A DNA stretch of 64,000 bases from Streptomyces sp. T12 (lineage in GTDB: Bacteria; Actinomycetota; Actinomycetes; Streptomycetales; Streptomycetaceae). The stretch is taken from the NCBI RefSeq assembly GCF_028736035.1, contig NZ_CP117866.1, positions 1,240,001-1,304,000 of the forward strand, read 5' to 3'. Below the pieces are notes generated by a model. That model ran no database searches, was not told the DNA's origin, and saw only the letters and a list, made by a program, of their open reading frames with translations. Below are positions 45,574 to 54,305 of this stretch, in pieces; position 1 is the stretch's first letter, and each line of letters begins with the position of its first letter. The position numbers were made by a program, and so were the translations under genes.

Positions 45574-46668
45574 TCAGAGGTTCAGCAGGTGTGCGGCGTT
45601 GCCGTGTGCGATGCGGTTGAGGTCGGCGCGTGAGAACGGCGCCGAGTGGAGGAACTCGACTGCCTCGGCGGTTGATTCGTAGGGGTAGTCGACGGCGAAC
45701 AGCAGCCGGTCGGCACCGATGGCCTGGACGGCTCCGAGGAGGGCCGCGTGGGAGAAGACGCCGCTGGTGGTCGCGTAGAGGTTGTGCCGCAGGTAGGCGG
45801 AGGGCAGGTGTCGCGGCCTGCTCTTGGGGTCGGCCTGGTGGTAGCGGCTGTCGAGCCGGGCCAGCTGGAAAGGCAGCAGTTCTCCCATGTGCCCCAGCGT
45901 CACCGAGGCCAAGGGGAACTCGTCGAACACTCCGCCGTAGATCAGGCGCAGTGCGTGGGCGCCGACCTGCGCTGTCCATCCCCAGGACGGTCCGCTCAGC
46001 ACGGGGTGCCCCTGGAAGACCCGCCACTGATCGGCGGGGAAGAGCGCGGGATGGAGGTAGAGCGTCACCCCGAGCCGTTCGAGTTCGGCCCACACCGGCC
46101 GGAACTGCGGCTCGTCGAGGTAGTGGCCCTGAACGTGGTCGTTGTGCAGGACCCCCTTGAGGCCGAGCTGCTCCACTGCCCGGCGCAGCTCGGCCACGGC
46201 GGCCTTCGGGTCCTGAAAAGGCAGGGTGGCGAAGCCGGCGAACCGTGTCGGGTGGGCGGCGACCACGTCGGCCAGGTGGTCGTTGACCCGGCGGGCCGTG
46301 GCCACGGCCTCGGCGGGGTCCTCGATGGCCTCGACGCCGGGTGAGGTGAGCGACAGGACCTGCACGTCCACCCCGTGCTCGTCCATGTCAGCCAGCCGCA
46401 ACTCCGTGAAGTCGGCGAGCCGGCGCCCCCACTCCTGCCCCCAGCCGGGAGGCATACGGGCCTCGCCCGGCCACGGGATCAACTCCGGAACGGAGAACGC
46501 CTCTTCGACCGCGATCACCTTCATACCGCGCCCCGGGCCGCCGGCGGCGGTCCCGGGCGACGTGGAGGTGGCGGCCTGGGCGGCGGCGGGCGGCGCCGTG
46601 AGGGCTGCCGTGCCGGCGGTGGTACCGGCGCCCCCGGTGAGGGGGGATTCAGACGATCCTGTCGCCAT
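45574..46668 (-). CDS. Amidohydrolase, gamma-resorcylate/2,3-dihydroxybenzoate decarboxylase-like
   Basis: 364 residues from ATG at 46668 with AAGG 7 bases upstream; the first 48 residues are Ala/Thr/Gly-rich, and MKVIAVEEAFSVPEL (ATG at 46524) could be the real start. TIM-barrel features: EEAF metal segment, VDVQVLSLTSPGVEAIEDPA, FAGFATLPFQDPKAAVAELR, LKGVLHNDHVQGHYLDEPQF, LYLHPAL, VTLGHMGELLPFQLARLDSR, FAVDYPYES. This matches nonoxidative aromatic-acid decarboxylases; Ala at the position of the second N-terminal His ligand also occurs in that group. A MarR gene diverges from it. Confidence 0.88.
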   Translation of the reverse strand: MATGSSESPLTGGAGTTAGTAALTAPPAAAQAATSTSPGTAAGGPGRGMKVIAVEEAFSVPELIPWPGEARMPPGWGQEWGRRLADFTELRLADMDEHGVDVQVLSLTSPGVEAIEDPAEAVATARRVNDHLADVVAAHPTRFAGFATLPFQDPKAAVAELRRAVEQLGLKGVLHNDHVQGHYLDEPQFRPVWAELERLGVTLYLHPALFPADQWRVFQGHPVLSGPSWGWTAQVGAHALRLIYGGVFDEFPLASVTLGHMGELLPFQLARLDSRYHQADPKSRPRHLPSAYLRHNLYATTSGVFSHAALLGAVQAIGADRLLFAVDYPYESTAEAVEFLHSAPFSRADLNRIAHGNAAHLLNL

Positions 46669-46738
46669 CGTCATGCCTTTCCATCGGTTTACGGGAAGCA
46701 GGGGCATGGGTCGGTAGGCGGGGTTTGATCCGCCCATC

Positions 46739-46768
46739 ATTAGGTAACCTACTCGTAGGCTACCTAAT
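46739..46768. promoter_or_regulatory. 30-bp near-perfect palindromic operator
   Basis: ATTAGGTAACCTACT followed by CGTAGGCTACCTAAT: 14 of 15 pairs match (only 46747/46760 fails). It lies in the 205-bp region between the divergent decarboxylase-like and MarR genes. A/T-rich arms make it conspicuous. The MarR protein at 46874 is the natural candidate for binding. Confidence 0.75.
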
Positions 46769-46873
46769 AAATCGGGATCTCGGAAGCTCCGGTGATGTCG
46801 GGCACCAGATCTGACCGGCTTACGATCGGCAGTCCGCGCCGAACCGACCGCCCCAGCGTGAAAGCAGAACCAC

Positions 46874-47350
46874 ATGGCCTCCTCCCCGTCTGAATCCGAG
46901 CCGCTCATCCGGCTGCTGTGGCGCGCACACAACTGGTTCCGAGCCGCCCTAACCACTGCGTTCGAGGCCCAGGAAGAGGGGTCGGCCATCAGTGCGGCAC
47001 ACATGACGCTGCTGAGTCAGCTCCCGACAGAGGGCGCCAGCATCGCCGAGCTGGCCCGGCGCCTGGGCGTCAGCGCCCCGACAGCGCACCAGTGGGTCCA
47101 CGAACTTGTCGCCGCGGGCGTGGTGACCGTGGAGAGCGATCCTCGGTCTGCCCGGTCGAAGCTCGTACTCCTCACGGCGGCCGGTGCCCGGCGCCGCGAG
47201 GAGACGATGCAGATCCTGGCCGGGATCGAAGCCACGCTCGCCGGGCGCATCGGCGCGGATACTGCCATCGCACTTCGGGCCGCACTTGAGGAACCATGGG
47301 GATCCCCGGAATCGGTGGTGGTCGAACTCCCCGACCCGTCCGCCCCTTGA
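46874..47350 (+). CDS. MarR-family transcriptional regulator
   Basis: 158 residues. LIRLLWRAHNWFRAALTTAF, ISAAHMTLLSQLPTEGASIA, ELARRLGVSAPTAHQWVHEL (recognition helix), VESDPRSARSKLVLLTAAGA (wing). Diverges from the amidohydrolase and sits 105 bp from a 30-bp palindrome, so a role as local repressor of the esterase/decarboxylase operon is inferred. Confidence 0.9.
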   Translation: MASSPSESEPLIRLLWRAHNWFRAALTTAFEAQEEGSAISAAHMTLLSQLPTEGASIAELARRLGVSAPTAHQWVHELVAAGVVTVESDPRSARSKLVLLTAAGARRREETMQILAGIEATLAGRIGADTAIALRAALEEPWGSPESVVVELPDPSAP

Positions 47351-47379
47351 CGCTGTCGGCTCCCGGGCGCAGTGGCCAG

Positions 47380-47710
47380 CCCCTCCCCGGGCAGCAGACG
47401 CAAGGCCACCCCACGCGGACCGCATGACCGGTCCGGCGGGAACCCGCAGGACGTCAGACGCTGGAACGTCTACGGAATCCCTGCCACCCCCGGCCACCGT
47501 CCGCGCCGCCGCCGGCCGACCAACCTCTACGCCGACAAGGGGTATTACGACCACCCGAGTCATCGTTGGCCGCGCAGGCGCGGCCTCACCCGCAAGGGCA
47601 TGCCAAGCCGCCCGGGGCCGCCACCGCTGGACGCTCGAACGCACCGCCTCCTGACCGACCTGATGCCGCCGCCTGCACCCTCGTCCGCGTCCGCCGGCTC
47701 ACCAAACGAG
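47380..47710 (+). mobile_element. IS5-family transposase relic
   Basis: Plus-strand frames contain RRRRPTNLYADKGYYDHPSH then RWPRRRGLTRKGM; another frame gives ARGRHRWTLERTAS and a third AACTLVRVRRLTK. This is the order YADKGY, RxRGI, RKG, GRHRWxxERT, CTLxxxRRL of IS5-type transposases, broken by at least two frameshifts. No ends identified. The rest of the 47351-47979 gap carries no other recognisable gene. Confidence 0.75.
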
Positions 47711-47979
47711 CTTGTGGTCGACCTGCTCGCCATCGCCGCGCAGGAGGCGCTCACCAGCCTCAGCTGCGCTCGCGCGGGGACCCCAGTGCTGCGGTCTCAC
47801 GACGTCCAGCATGAGGACCACGCCCCGCCTCGCGAGCCCTGAGAACTTCGCAACAGGCGCAGGCTGAGCGTGCCACCCCGGTGGCCGCAGACGCTTGCGT
47901 CATGGGCCTTGCCGGCGAGCGGGAGGGATCACGCAGGTCACAGCGATGCTGCGCGCGGCACCTCCTGCGGGCTCGGCCC

Positions 47980-48780
47980 TCAGCGTGTGGGCTCGGGGTG
48001 CGGGTGGCTGTAGCGGGTGGCGGGGGTGGGGACGTTGCCACCCATGAGCAGGGCGGTCTCGGCGGCAAGGAGGGCGTCCAGTGCCGCGGTCTGGTCCTCC
48101 AGGCCCGGTACGCAGATCGTCTCGCCCAGGCGCAGGCCGGCGAGGCTGGCTCCGGCCACGCCCTGCGCGGTCATGGCGGAGGGGATGTTTCCGTATCCGC
48201 CGGCGAACTCCGTCGCCACGACGCCCGGGCAGACCACCTGGGTGCGGATGGGGGTGTCGGCGAGTTCGTGGGTGAGGGTGCGGGTGAAGGCGACGGTGGC
48301 CGCCTTGGCGGCGTTGTAGATGGTGCGGGGCGGCATGTGCGGGTTGCTCTGCCCGGCGCTGAAGGCCAGCAGGGAGGCGACCGTGACGATGGTCCCCTCC
48401 CCCGCGGTCAGCATGCCGGGCAGGGCCGCGCGCGCGAGCTGGATGGACGCCACGCCGTTGAGGGTGAGCAGGCGGTCGATCTCCTCCGGGGCGACGTCGG
48501 TGAGGGGAGCGTAGCCGCCGTCTCCCGCGTTGCTGATCAGCAGCCGGACATCGCCGGCTGCCAGGCGCTTGGTCACGGCGGTGATGCCGTCGTGGTTCCC
48601 GAGGTCCGCGGGCAGGACCTCCACGGCGGCGCCGGCCGCGCGGAGTTCGTCCGCGAGCTCGGAAAGGCGGTCGACCCTTCGGGCCACCAGGACGAAGTCG
48701 TAGTCGGCGGCGAGGAGGCGGGCGTAGGCGGCGCCGATTCCGGAGGAAGCGCCGGTGATGAGAGCAAGAGTACGAGACAT
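47980..48780 (-). CDS. Short-chain dehydrogenase/reductase
   Basis: 266 residues from ATG at 48780; a TTG at 48798 would add six. LALITGASSGIGAAYARLLA (NAD(P) motif), LLISNAGDGGYAPLTDVAPE (NAG), IVTVASLLAFS (Ser), RTIYNAAKAATVAFTRTLTH (Tyr-Lys), RTQVVCPGVVATEF. SDR of the DltE/YqjQ-like type with unknown substrate. Diverges from a MarR regulator that probably controls it. Confidence 0.9.
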   Translation of the reverse strand: MSRTLALITGASSGIGAAYARLLAADYDFVLVARRVDRLSELADELRAAGAAVEVLPADLGNHDGITAVTKRLAAGDVRLLISNAGDGGYAPLTDVAPEEIDRLLTLNGVASIQLARAALPGMLTAGEGTIVTVASLLAFSAGQSNPHMPPRTIYNAAKAATVAFTRTLTHELADTPIRTQVVCPGVVATEFAGGYGNIPSAMTAQGVAGASLAGLRLGETICVPGLEDQTAALDALLAAETALLMGGNVPTPATRYSHPHPEPTR

Positions 48781-48788
48781 GAGGACAG

Positions 48789-48824
48789 CTTGATTCAAGC
48801 GTCTGCATCATGTCAAACACTTGA
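48789..48824. promoter_or_regulatory. Two small dyads between SDR and MarR genes
   Basis: CTTGA-T-TCAAG is a perfect 11-bp palindrome at 48789-48799, and TCAA-ACAC-TTGA lies at 48813-48824. Both carry TTGA/TCAA ends, are 24-25 bp apart centre to centre, and fill the 72-bp divergent promoter region. Candidate sites for the MarR protein. Confidence 0.5.
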
Positions 48825-48852
48825 TAGTTGACCAGTATCGTATTCTCGCCGC

Positions 48853-49365
48853 ATGACGCTGCATGACGAGGGGCCGGTCGGCGCCGACGCACTGGACCGG
48901 GTGACCTGGGCACTGCGGCGGGCGGAGTTGGCCGTGACAGCCCTGAAGGAGCAACGGCTGCGCTCGCTGGGCATGGCGGCGGCGCACTATTCCCTGCTCA
49001 TCGCCGTCCACGTCGATCCCGGCCTGGCCGGAGCGGAACTGGCCCGCCGCCTGAACGTCACCCCGCAGGCGGTGGCCTCCCTGGTAACCCGGCTGGAGGG
49101 CCGGGGCCAACTGGAACGCCGGCCGCACCCGCGCCACCGTCACGTGCAGGAACTCCACCTCACCGACGCCGGCCGCGACGCCCTGCGCAAGGCCGACTCC
49201 GTGATCGCGGAGATCGAACAGCAGATCACCGAGAAGCTCGGCGCCAAGGACTCCACCCAACTGCAGGCGCTCCTCGGTCAGGTGACCGACGCGATACAAG
49301 AGGTGCAACCCGCGGGCCCCCTCAGCAGACCGGTCACCCTGCGCAAAGACGGCACACCGGGGTGA
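48853..49365 (+). CDS. MarR-family transcriptional regulator
   Basis: 170 residues. DALDRVTWALRRAELAVTAL, MAAAHYSLLIAVHVDPGLAG, AELARRLNVTPQAVASLVTR, LEGRGQLERRPHPRHRHVQE (wing), HLTDAGRDALRKADSVIAEI. Classic MarR layout. It diverges from the SDR gene over a short region with TTGA/TCAA dyads. Confidence 0.9.
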   Translation: MTLHDEGPVGADALDRVTWALRRAELAVTALKEQRLRSLGMAAAHYSLLIAVHVDPGLAGAELARRLNVTPQAVASLVTRLEGRGQLERRPHPRHRHVQELHLTDAGRDALRKADSVIAEIEQQITEKLGAKDSTQLQALLGQVTDAIQEVQPAGPLSRPVTLRKDGTPG

Positions 49366-49438
49366 CCGCGCGAGCAGCCGGCACGTCACTATCACCTTGG
49401 ACGAGGAACCCCCGCGTCGTCACCGAACCAGCCTGAAC

Positions 49439-49612
49439 CTGTCGAACGAGTCGTGGGAGCACCACATGCTCAGCCTGGAGCTGGCGGGTGCGATCCGCAC
49501 GGCTGGCCTGTATGCCGAACTCGAGGTGTCGACGGAAGACGGCTCCTGGCGAGGCGGCGTCATGGCTTCCTCGCCGGACGACAACCAGCGCATGGCGTGG
49601 GAGGGGCTCGCC
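49439..49612 (+). pseudogene. Possible CoiA-like protein fragment
   Basis: One frame reads NESWEHHMLSLELAGAIRTA, GLYAELEVSTEDGSWRGGVM, ASSPDDNQRMAWEGLA. WEHHMLxLELA and the E-V-x-DG-W-R-x-VMAS pattern resemble the start of actinomycete CoiA-like competence proteins as I remember them. No start and no continuation. The rest of 49366-49793 shows nothing. Confidence 0.35.
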
Positions 49613-49793
49613 CACTCTCGGCTTCGCTCGAGCGGGACCTGCCTGGGTGGTTTTGGCGATCGGATGGAAGCAGGCCACAGAGGCAGCATCGCCGGCGGCG
49701 CGCGGCGAGCTGTTCGGCTTCGGTGACCACTTCCTTTGACAGATAGCCCCCTGGTTGAGCGGTCCTGCGTTCCGGCCGCACTGTCTGGTGCCC

Positions 49794-51134
49794 TCAGGGG
49801 CGCCAGTGGTGTACGGCGGGGGCTGCTGCCGTGAACGGCGGCCAGGGGGTGTCGGTGGTCGGGGTGCCGGTGCGGATGAAGCTGAGCCAGGCGGTGCGCA
49901 GGGCTCGGCCCAGGGTGTCGATGTCGTGCGGGTCGGCGCCGGCGAGCATCGGGGCGGTGGTCCAGTCGGCGTCGGTGCCGAACAGGAAGGGCAGTTCGAT
50001 GCAGTGGGTGGCGCCGAAGAGGGAGGCGGGGGCGGCGTAGTCGAAGCGGTAGGTCCACACGCGGGCACCCGCCTTGCTCAGCAGGGCTGCCAGGCGGCGG
50101 GCGGGACGGCCGAAGAGGGCCGCACCCGCGGCCCGTTCCGCAGCGTCCGCAGTCGCCGCACCCAGTGCCGGGACCCGGCGCAGGCGGCGCAGCGCCGGGT
50201 TCAGGGCGTAGAAGGCGCTCATCTCCCGCCCGGTGGTGCCGATGATGACGTCCAGACCGGGAGCTCGGCCTGCCAGGCACGCGGCCCAGCGTGCTGCGTC
50301 CGGGAGCGGGCCGACTCCGGCGACCGGCCTGAACAAGGGGACCGCACGGAGCCCGAGTCTGCCTGCCGCCTCGCGCGCGAGCGCGGTCTGGGCGTCCAGG
50401 ACATCGGCGACGGGGACGGTACGCGGGTCTGCGCCGAGCCGGGTGAGAAACCCTTCGGCAGCCTTCCGGGCGCTGCGGGCGCTCCCGAGGCCGAGAGCGG
50501 CGGGGGAACTTTGAACGACGGCCCGGCGGAACAGTCCCTCGGCGTCGGGCATGCCCAGCAGACACTGCACGGTGTGGGCGCCGGCGGACTGACCGGCCAC
50601 GGTCACCGCGTCCGGGTCACCGCCGAACGCGGCGATGTTCTCGCGCACCCACCGCAGCGCGGCGAGCTGGTCGGCCAGACCCAGATTGCCTTCGGAGATC
50701 CCCGGTGCGCGCAGATAGCCAAGCACGCCAAGCCGGTAACTGACGGAGACGACGACCACGTCTCCCTCGCGGGCGAGCCGGTGGCCACCGTAGAACTTCC
50801 AGGAACCGGCGCCCGAAACCCAGGCACCACCGTGGAACCACACCAGCACCGGCCGGGACCGGTCGTCGACGCCGGGGGTGGTGATGGTCAGGTTCAAGCA
50901 GTCCTCGCCCTGTTCGTGCGGCTCGGGGACGCCCATCACGGGCTCCAGCCGGGACGGCCGCTGCGGGGCGATCGGGCCGTCGACCGTGGCGTCCCTCTCT
51001 CCGCTCCAGGCGGGCACCGAGCGGGGCAGGCCGAACCGCTCGCAGGTGGCGTAGCGCACTCCTCGGAAGACGGTCGTACCGTCTTCGACCCGGCCACGCA
51101 GCACGCCGCTGGCGGTCTTCGCCGTGGTGAGCAT
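49794..51134 (-). CDS. Carboxylesterase type B
   Basis: 446 residues, shorter than the esterase at 43.9 kb. GVLRGRVEDGTTVFRGVRYA, GEDCLNLTITTP, VWFHGGAWVSGAGSWKFYGG (oxyanion), nucleophile Ser in VTVAGQSAGAHTVQCLLGMP, and His in GATHCIELPFLFGTD. The family's mid-domain is partly deleted, as in other compact actinobacterial type-B esterases. A TetR gene diverges from it, and a perfect 20-bp palindrome sits 25 bp before the start codon, so TetR control is very likely. Confidence 0.92.
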   Translation of the reverse strand: MLTTAKTASGVLRGRVEDGTTVFRGVRYATCERFGLPRSVPAWSGERDATVDGPIAPQRPSRLEPVMGVPEPHEQGEDCLNLTITTPGVDDRSRPVLVWFHGGAWVSGAGSWKFYGGHRLAREGDVVVVSVSYRLGVLGYLRAPGISEGNLGLADQLAALRWVRENIAAFGGDPDAVTVAGQSAGAHTVQCLLGMPDAEGLFRRAVVQSSPAALGLGSARSARKAAEGFLTRLGADPRTVPVADVLDAQTALAREAAGRLGLRAVPLFRPVAGVGPLPDAARWAACLAGRAPGLDVIIGTTGREMSAFYALNPALRRLRRVPALGAATADAAERAAGAALFGRPARRLAALLSKAGARVWTYRFDYAAPASLFGATHCIELPFLFGTDADWTTAPMLAGADPHDIDTLGRALRTAWLSFIRTGTPTTDTPWPPFTAAAPAVHHWRP

Positions 51135-51158
51135 CAGCAGCCTCCGCAGGTCGCGTCC

Positions 51159-51178
51159 ATCGCAAGTCGACTTGCGAT
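51159..51178. promoter_or_regulatory. Palindromic operator 1 (esterase side)
   Basis: ATCGCAAG-TCGA-CTTGCGAT, a perfect 20-bp palindrome, 25 bp upstream of the esterase ATG. Same arms and spacer length as the second copy near the TetR gene. Confidence 0.85.
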
Positions 51179-51206
51179 AAAACCCAGTGAAGCTCGCCGT
51201 GGTGGT

Positions 51207-51230
51207 TTATCGCAAGTGCGCTTGCGATAA
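51207..51230. promoter_or_regulatory. Palindromic operator 2 (TetR side)
   Basis: TTATCGCAAG-TGCG-CTTGCGATAA, with 10-bp perfect arms, ends 8 bp before the TetR ATG. Centre is 50 bp from operator 1, about five helical turns. Confidence 0.85.
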
Positions 51231-51238
51231 TTGGAGGT

Positions 51239-51856
51239 ATGACACCACCGCGCCCGGCCCCCGCGCACCGCCGTGGCGCGGCCGTACACCGAGCCGTGCT
51301 CAAGGCCACCACCGAACTCCTGGCCACCGAGGGCCTGGCGGGCACCCGTATCGCGGAGATCGCCGCCCGTGCCGGTGTGCACGAGACCTCGGTCTACCGG
51401 CGGTGGGGCACCCGGACCAACCTGATCCTCGAAGCCCTCTCGGACCGCCTGGACACCGAACTGCCCCTGCCTGACACCGGCTCCACGCACGAGGACCTGA
51501 CCACCTTCTTCACCGCGCTCGCCGGGTTCCTCACCACGCCCTCGGGCCAGTCGCTCGCCCGTCTCGCCCTCGCCGCAGCGGACGACGAGCCCCAGTCCGT
51601 CCAACTCCGCAACCAGTTCTGGACCGCCCGCCTGGACCGCGCCCGCATCCTCGTCCAACGCGGCATAGACCGCGGCGACCTCCCACCGGACAGCAACCCC
51701 GAGTTCCTCCTCGAAGCCCTGACCGGCCCCCTCCACCTGCGCATCGTGCAACGCGACCAGCCCGCAGGGCACGCCTACGTGAGTCGACTCGTGGACCTGG
51801 TACTGGCCGGCGCCCGCTCAGCACCACCCGACAGCCACACCAGGTCAAACCGCTGA
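51239..51856 (+). CDS. TetR-family transcriptional regulator
   Basis: 205 residues. N-terminal HTH: AVHRAVLKATTELLATEGLA, GTRIAEIAARAGVHETSVYR, RWGTRTNLILEALSDRL. The C-terminal part (LARLALAAADDEPQSVQLRN, FLLEALTGPLHLRIVQR) is the ligand/dimer domain of the TetR_C type with GPLHLR signature. GGAGGT lies only one base before the ATG, so translation may begin differently or the message may be leaderless. Twin palindromes upstream indicate autoregulation and control of the divergent esterase. Confidence 0.92.
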   Translation: MTPPRPAPAHRRGAAVHRAVLKATTELLATEGLAGTRIAEIAARAGVHETSVYRRWGTRTNLILEALSDRLDTELPLPDTGSTHEDLTTFFTALAGFLTTPSGQSLARLALAAADDEPQSVQLRNQFWTARLDRARILVQRGIDRGDLPPDSNPEFLLEALTGPLHLRIVQRDQPAGHAYVSRLVDLVLAGARSAPPDSHTRSNR

Positions 51857-51917
51857 GGGAAAGAAGCAGAGCCATGCACGGGGCGTCGTATCCGATGTCG
51901 AAGACGATGAGGGTGTC
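51843..51917 (-). mobile_element. Transposase fragment, probably IS701-type
   Basis: Minus strand reads DTLIVFDIGYDAPCMALLLS, close to the DxLVVFDAGYDaxRLAxLL segment of IS701-family transposases. Only about 25 residues survive. It abuts the TetR gene end. Confidence 0.5.
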
Positions 51918-51950
51918 GCGTCGCCCTCGCGCCGCCGCCCGCCGGCGATC

Positions 51951-52099
51951 AGATCCCTGACGACGCGGCGCGCACCCGGACGGCGGCACCCATCATGGTC
52001 GGGCCGACGCTGGTCCCCGACGACGACAGCCAGCCGATGGCACTGTTCAAGGAGCGCATCGTCCGTATCGACGAAGACACCGCTCGCCTGCGCTACTGA
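51951..52099 (+). pseudogene. C-terminal fragment of an unidentified protein
   Basis: An open frame ends with PIMVGPTLVPDDDSQPMALF then KERIVRIDEDTARLRY and a stop. It has protein-like composition but no start or family match. The rest of 51918-52271 has no recognisable gene. Confidence 0.25.
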
Positions 52100-52271
52100 C
52101 CGTACGAAGCCCTCAGCCAACACATGGTGCAACACGGGATAACGTGAGCGGGAGACGGCCCAAACGACGAAACGACCCGGCGAGCGCGGTCACGCGCACC
52201 ATCACCGCCACCAGCGAGGCCTTCGCTCACGTTTCCGAGCACGAAAAAGGCGGCATCCCCGCTATGGGCGC

Positions 52272-52919
52272 TCAGGAACGCAGGTACGCCAGCACCGCGC
52301 GCACCCGGCGGTGGTGGTCGGTGTCCTCGACGTACAGGCCCAACTTGGCAAAGATGCTGCGGACGTGATTTTCCACCGCGCCGCCGCTCACCACGAGTTT
52401 GCGCGCGATGGCCTGGTTGGAGTGCCCCTCGGCCATGAGCCCGAGCACCTCCCGCTCCCGCGCGGTCAGCGTCGCCAGGGGGTCGTTGCCACGGCGCCGA
52501 ACCATCAGCTGGGCCACCACCTGCGGATCGAACACCGTCCCCCCGGCGGCGACCCGCCGCAGCCCGTCAATGAACTCGTCGACGTCCACCACCCGGTCCT
52601 TCAGCAGGTAGCCCACGGCTCCCCTGGCGTCGGCCAGCAGATCCTCGGCATAGGAGACCTCCACATACTGCGACAGGATCAGCACCGGCGCACCGGGAAC
52701 CCGCTTGCGTGCCGCAACCGCGGCCTTCAGGCCCTCGTCGGTGAACGAGGGGGGCATCCGCACATCCACCACCGAGACGTCCGGGAGGTGCTCGACCATG
52801 GCAGAGACGAGGCTGTCGCCGTCGCCCACCTCGGCGACCACCTCGAAATCGAACTCCTCCAGCAGCCGGACCAGTCCGGAACGGATCAGCACGGCGTCGT
52901 CGGCGACCACTACCCGCAC
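52272..52919 (-). CDS. LuxR/NarL-type response regulator
   Basis: 215 residues from GTG at 52919 with GGAGGT upstream; it overlaps the kinase stop by 10 bases. Receiver: RVVVADDAVLIRSGLVRLLE, Asp in VSVVDVRMPPSFTDEGLKAA, LLADARGAVGYLLKDRVVDV. HTH: LTAREREVLGLMAEGHSNQA, IARKLVVSGGAVENHVRSIF. The VENHVRSIFAKLGL form is common in actinobacterial kinases paired with ABC exporters. Confidence 0.95.
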   Translation of the reverse strand: MRVVVADDAVLIRSGLVRLLEEFDFEVVAEVGDGDSLVSAMVEHLPDVSVVDVRMPPSFTDEGLKAAVAARKRVPGAPVLILSQYVEVSYAEDLLADARGAVGYLLKDRVVDVDEFIDGLRRVAAGGTVFDPQVVAQLMVRRRGNDPLATLTAREREVLGLMAEGHSNQAIARKLVVSGGAVENHVRSIFAKLGLYVEDTDHHRRVRAVLAYLRS

Positions 52920-54163
52920 GGGACCTCCATCACCACCACCGTCGGGCCTCCCTCGGGGGAGTGCACCACGAAATCGCCCTCGACCGACCTGGCGCGGTCG
53001 GCCAGCCCCGTGAGGCCGTGTCCCTTGGCCAGGTGGGCGCCGCCGATGCCATTGTCGGACAGGGTCAGGATCAGCCGGTTCGCGGTCCGGGACAGGGTGA
53101 GGCGCGCGGAGAAGGCGCGGCTGTGCTTGGCGACGTTGGTCAAGGCTTCGGCGGCCACAAAGTACACGGTGTTCTCCACCGCGGCGGAGAAGCGGTCCGG
53201 GACCGGGGCGTCCAGCTCCACCGGCACCGGGCTGCGGGCCGCCAGGGCCGCCAGGGCCTGGGCCAACCCGCGGTCGGTGAGTACCGGGGGCGCGATCCCG
53301 CGCGACAGCGTGCGTAGCTCCTCCAGGGTCTCCCGAGTCTCGGAGATGGCGCCGGTGATGGTGGCCTGTGCCGCGTTCGGGTCCTTGGCGAGCTGGCGCT
53401 GCGCCCGCGACAGCTCCATGGCCAGGTGCACGAGCCGCTGCTGGGGCCCGTCGTGGATATCGCGCTCCAGGCGCCGCATCGCGCCCGCCTCGGCCGAGGC
53501 GGCGGCGGCCCGCCCCTCGGACAGGTCGGCGATACGCTCGTGCAACTCTCCGACCGCCGTCAGCAGGACGCGCCCCAGGTTCGCCCTTGCCAGAGCGGCG
53601 CCGCGCACGACGAACGGCAGGGTGAGGGCGAACAGCGCGCCGATCGTCACGTAGAACACTGACGCGAACAGGTAGTTCTCCACCCCGACCAGCTTGGGGA
53701 GCTTCTGCAGGTTCTCGAGGCCCACCGCCTCGTGGATGATCCATCCGTACAGCGGCCAGGTGAGCGTGGACAGCGTCATCCACCACCACGCCATGGTGAT
53801 CGCGAACATGATCACGGATACGGGAAGGATCACGATCCCGTACAGGAGGTCCAGCCAGTACTGGCCGCCGAAAAGCGGGGTGATGCTTCGCCGGAAGACA
53901 CCGGATCCCGCGGCAGGCTTGTTGTACATCGGCCGAGCCACGGAATGGGCCAGGACTTCCGGCAGGGCGCGGCGCTCGACCTCGGCGAATCCGCGTGCGA
54001 TCCGCAGGGCGAGCGCCAGGACCGGCAGTCCGATGCCGATGACCGACGTGACCACGCCGAGTCCCAGGACGGGGATGATCAGGGTCACGCTGATCAAGGC
54101 CAAGGGGAAGGTGGACAGCGAGTAGAGGGTGAAGGCGCCGACTCGGCGCGCTTTCGGGGGCAT
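52910..54163 (-). CDS. Sensor histidine kinase with multi-span sensor domain
   Basis: 417 residues. Membrane segments: LISVTLIIPVLGLGVVTSVI, WLDLLYGIVILPVSVIMFAI, NYLFASVFYVTIGALFALTL, an arrangement of the actinobacterial putative-sensor domain. HisKA_3 phospho-acceptor in RRLERDIHDGPQQRLVHLAM, VAAEALTNVAKHSRAFSARL (N-box), GHGLTGLADRARSVEG (G-box). Signals to the overlapping response regulator; the divergent ABC genes are the likely target. Confidence 0.94.
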   Translation of the reverse strand: MPPKARRVGAFTLYSLSTFPLALISVTLIIPVLGLGVVTSVIGIGLPVLALALRIARGFAEVERRALPEVLAHSVARPMYNKPAAGSGVFRRSITPLFGGQYWLDLLYGIVILPVSVIMFAITMAWWWMTLSTLTWPLYGWIIHEAVGLENLQKLPKLVGVENYLFASVFYVTIGALFALTLPFVVRGAALARANLGRVLLTAVGELHERIADLSEGRAAAASAEAGAMRRLERDIHDGPQQRLVHLAMELSRAQRQLAKDPNAAQATITGAISETRETLEELRTLSRGIAPPVLTDRGLAQALAALAARSPVPVELDAPVPDRFSAAVENTVYFVAAEALTNVAKHSRAFSARLTLSRTANRLILTLSDNGIGGAHLAKGHGLTGLADRARSVEGDFVVHSPEGGPTVVVMEVPCG

Positions 54164-54305
54164 GCCCGCATATTAGGCGGTGGGTTGTCGGCGGATGATC
54201 CGACAAGCATGCCGGTTCGGGGTGGGGCTGGCGCTACTTCTGGCGACGGCGCGGTACCGGTGACGTGGCCGAGGCCTGCCCGTCACCGCGGCTCCGGCAT
54301 CGGTG

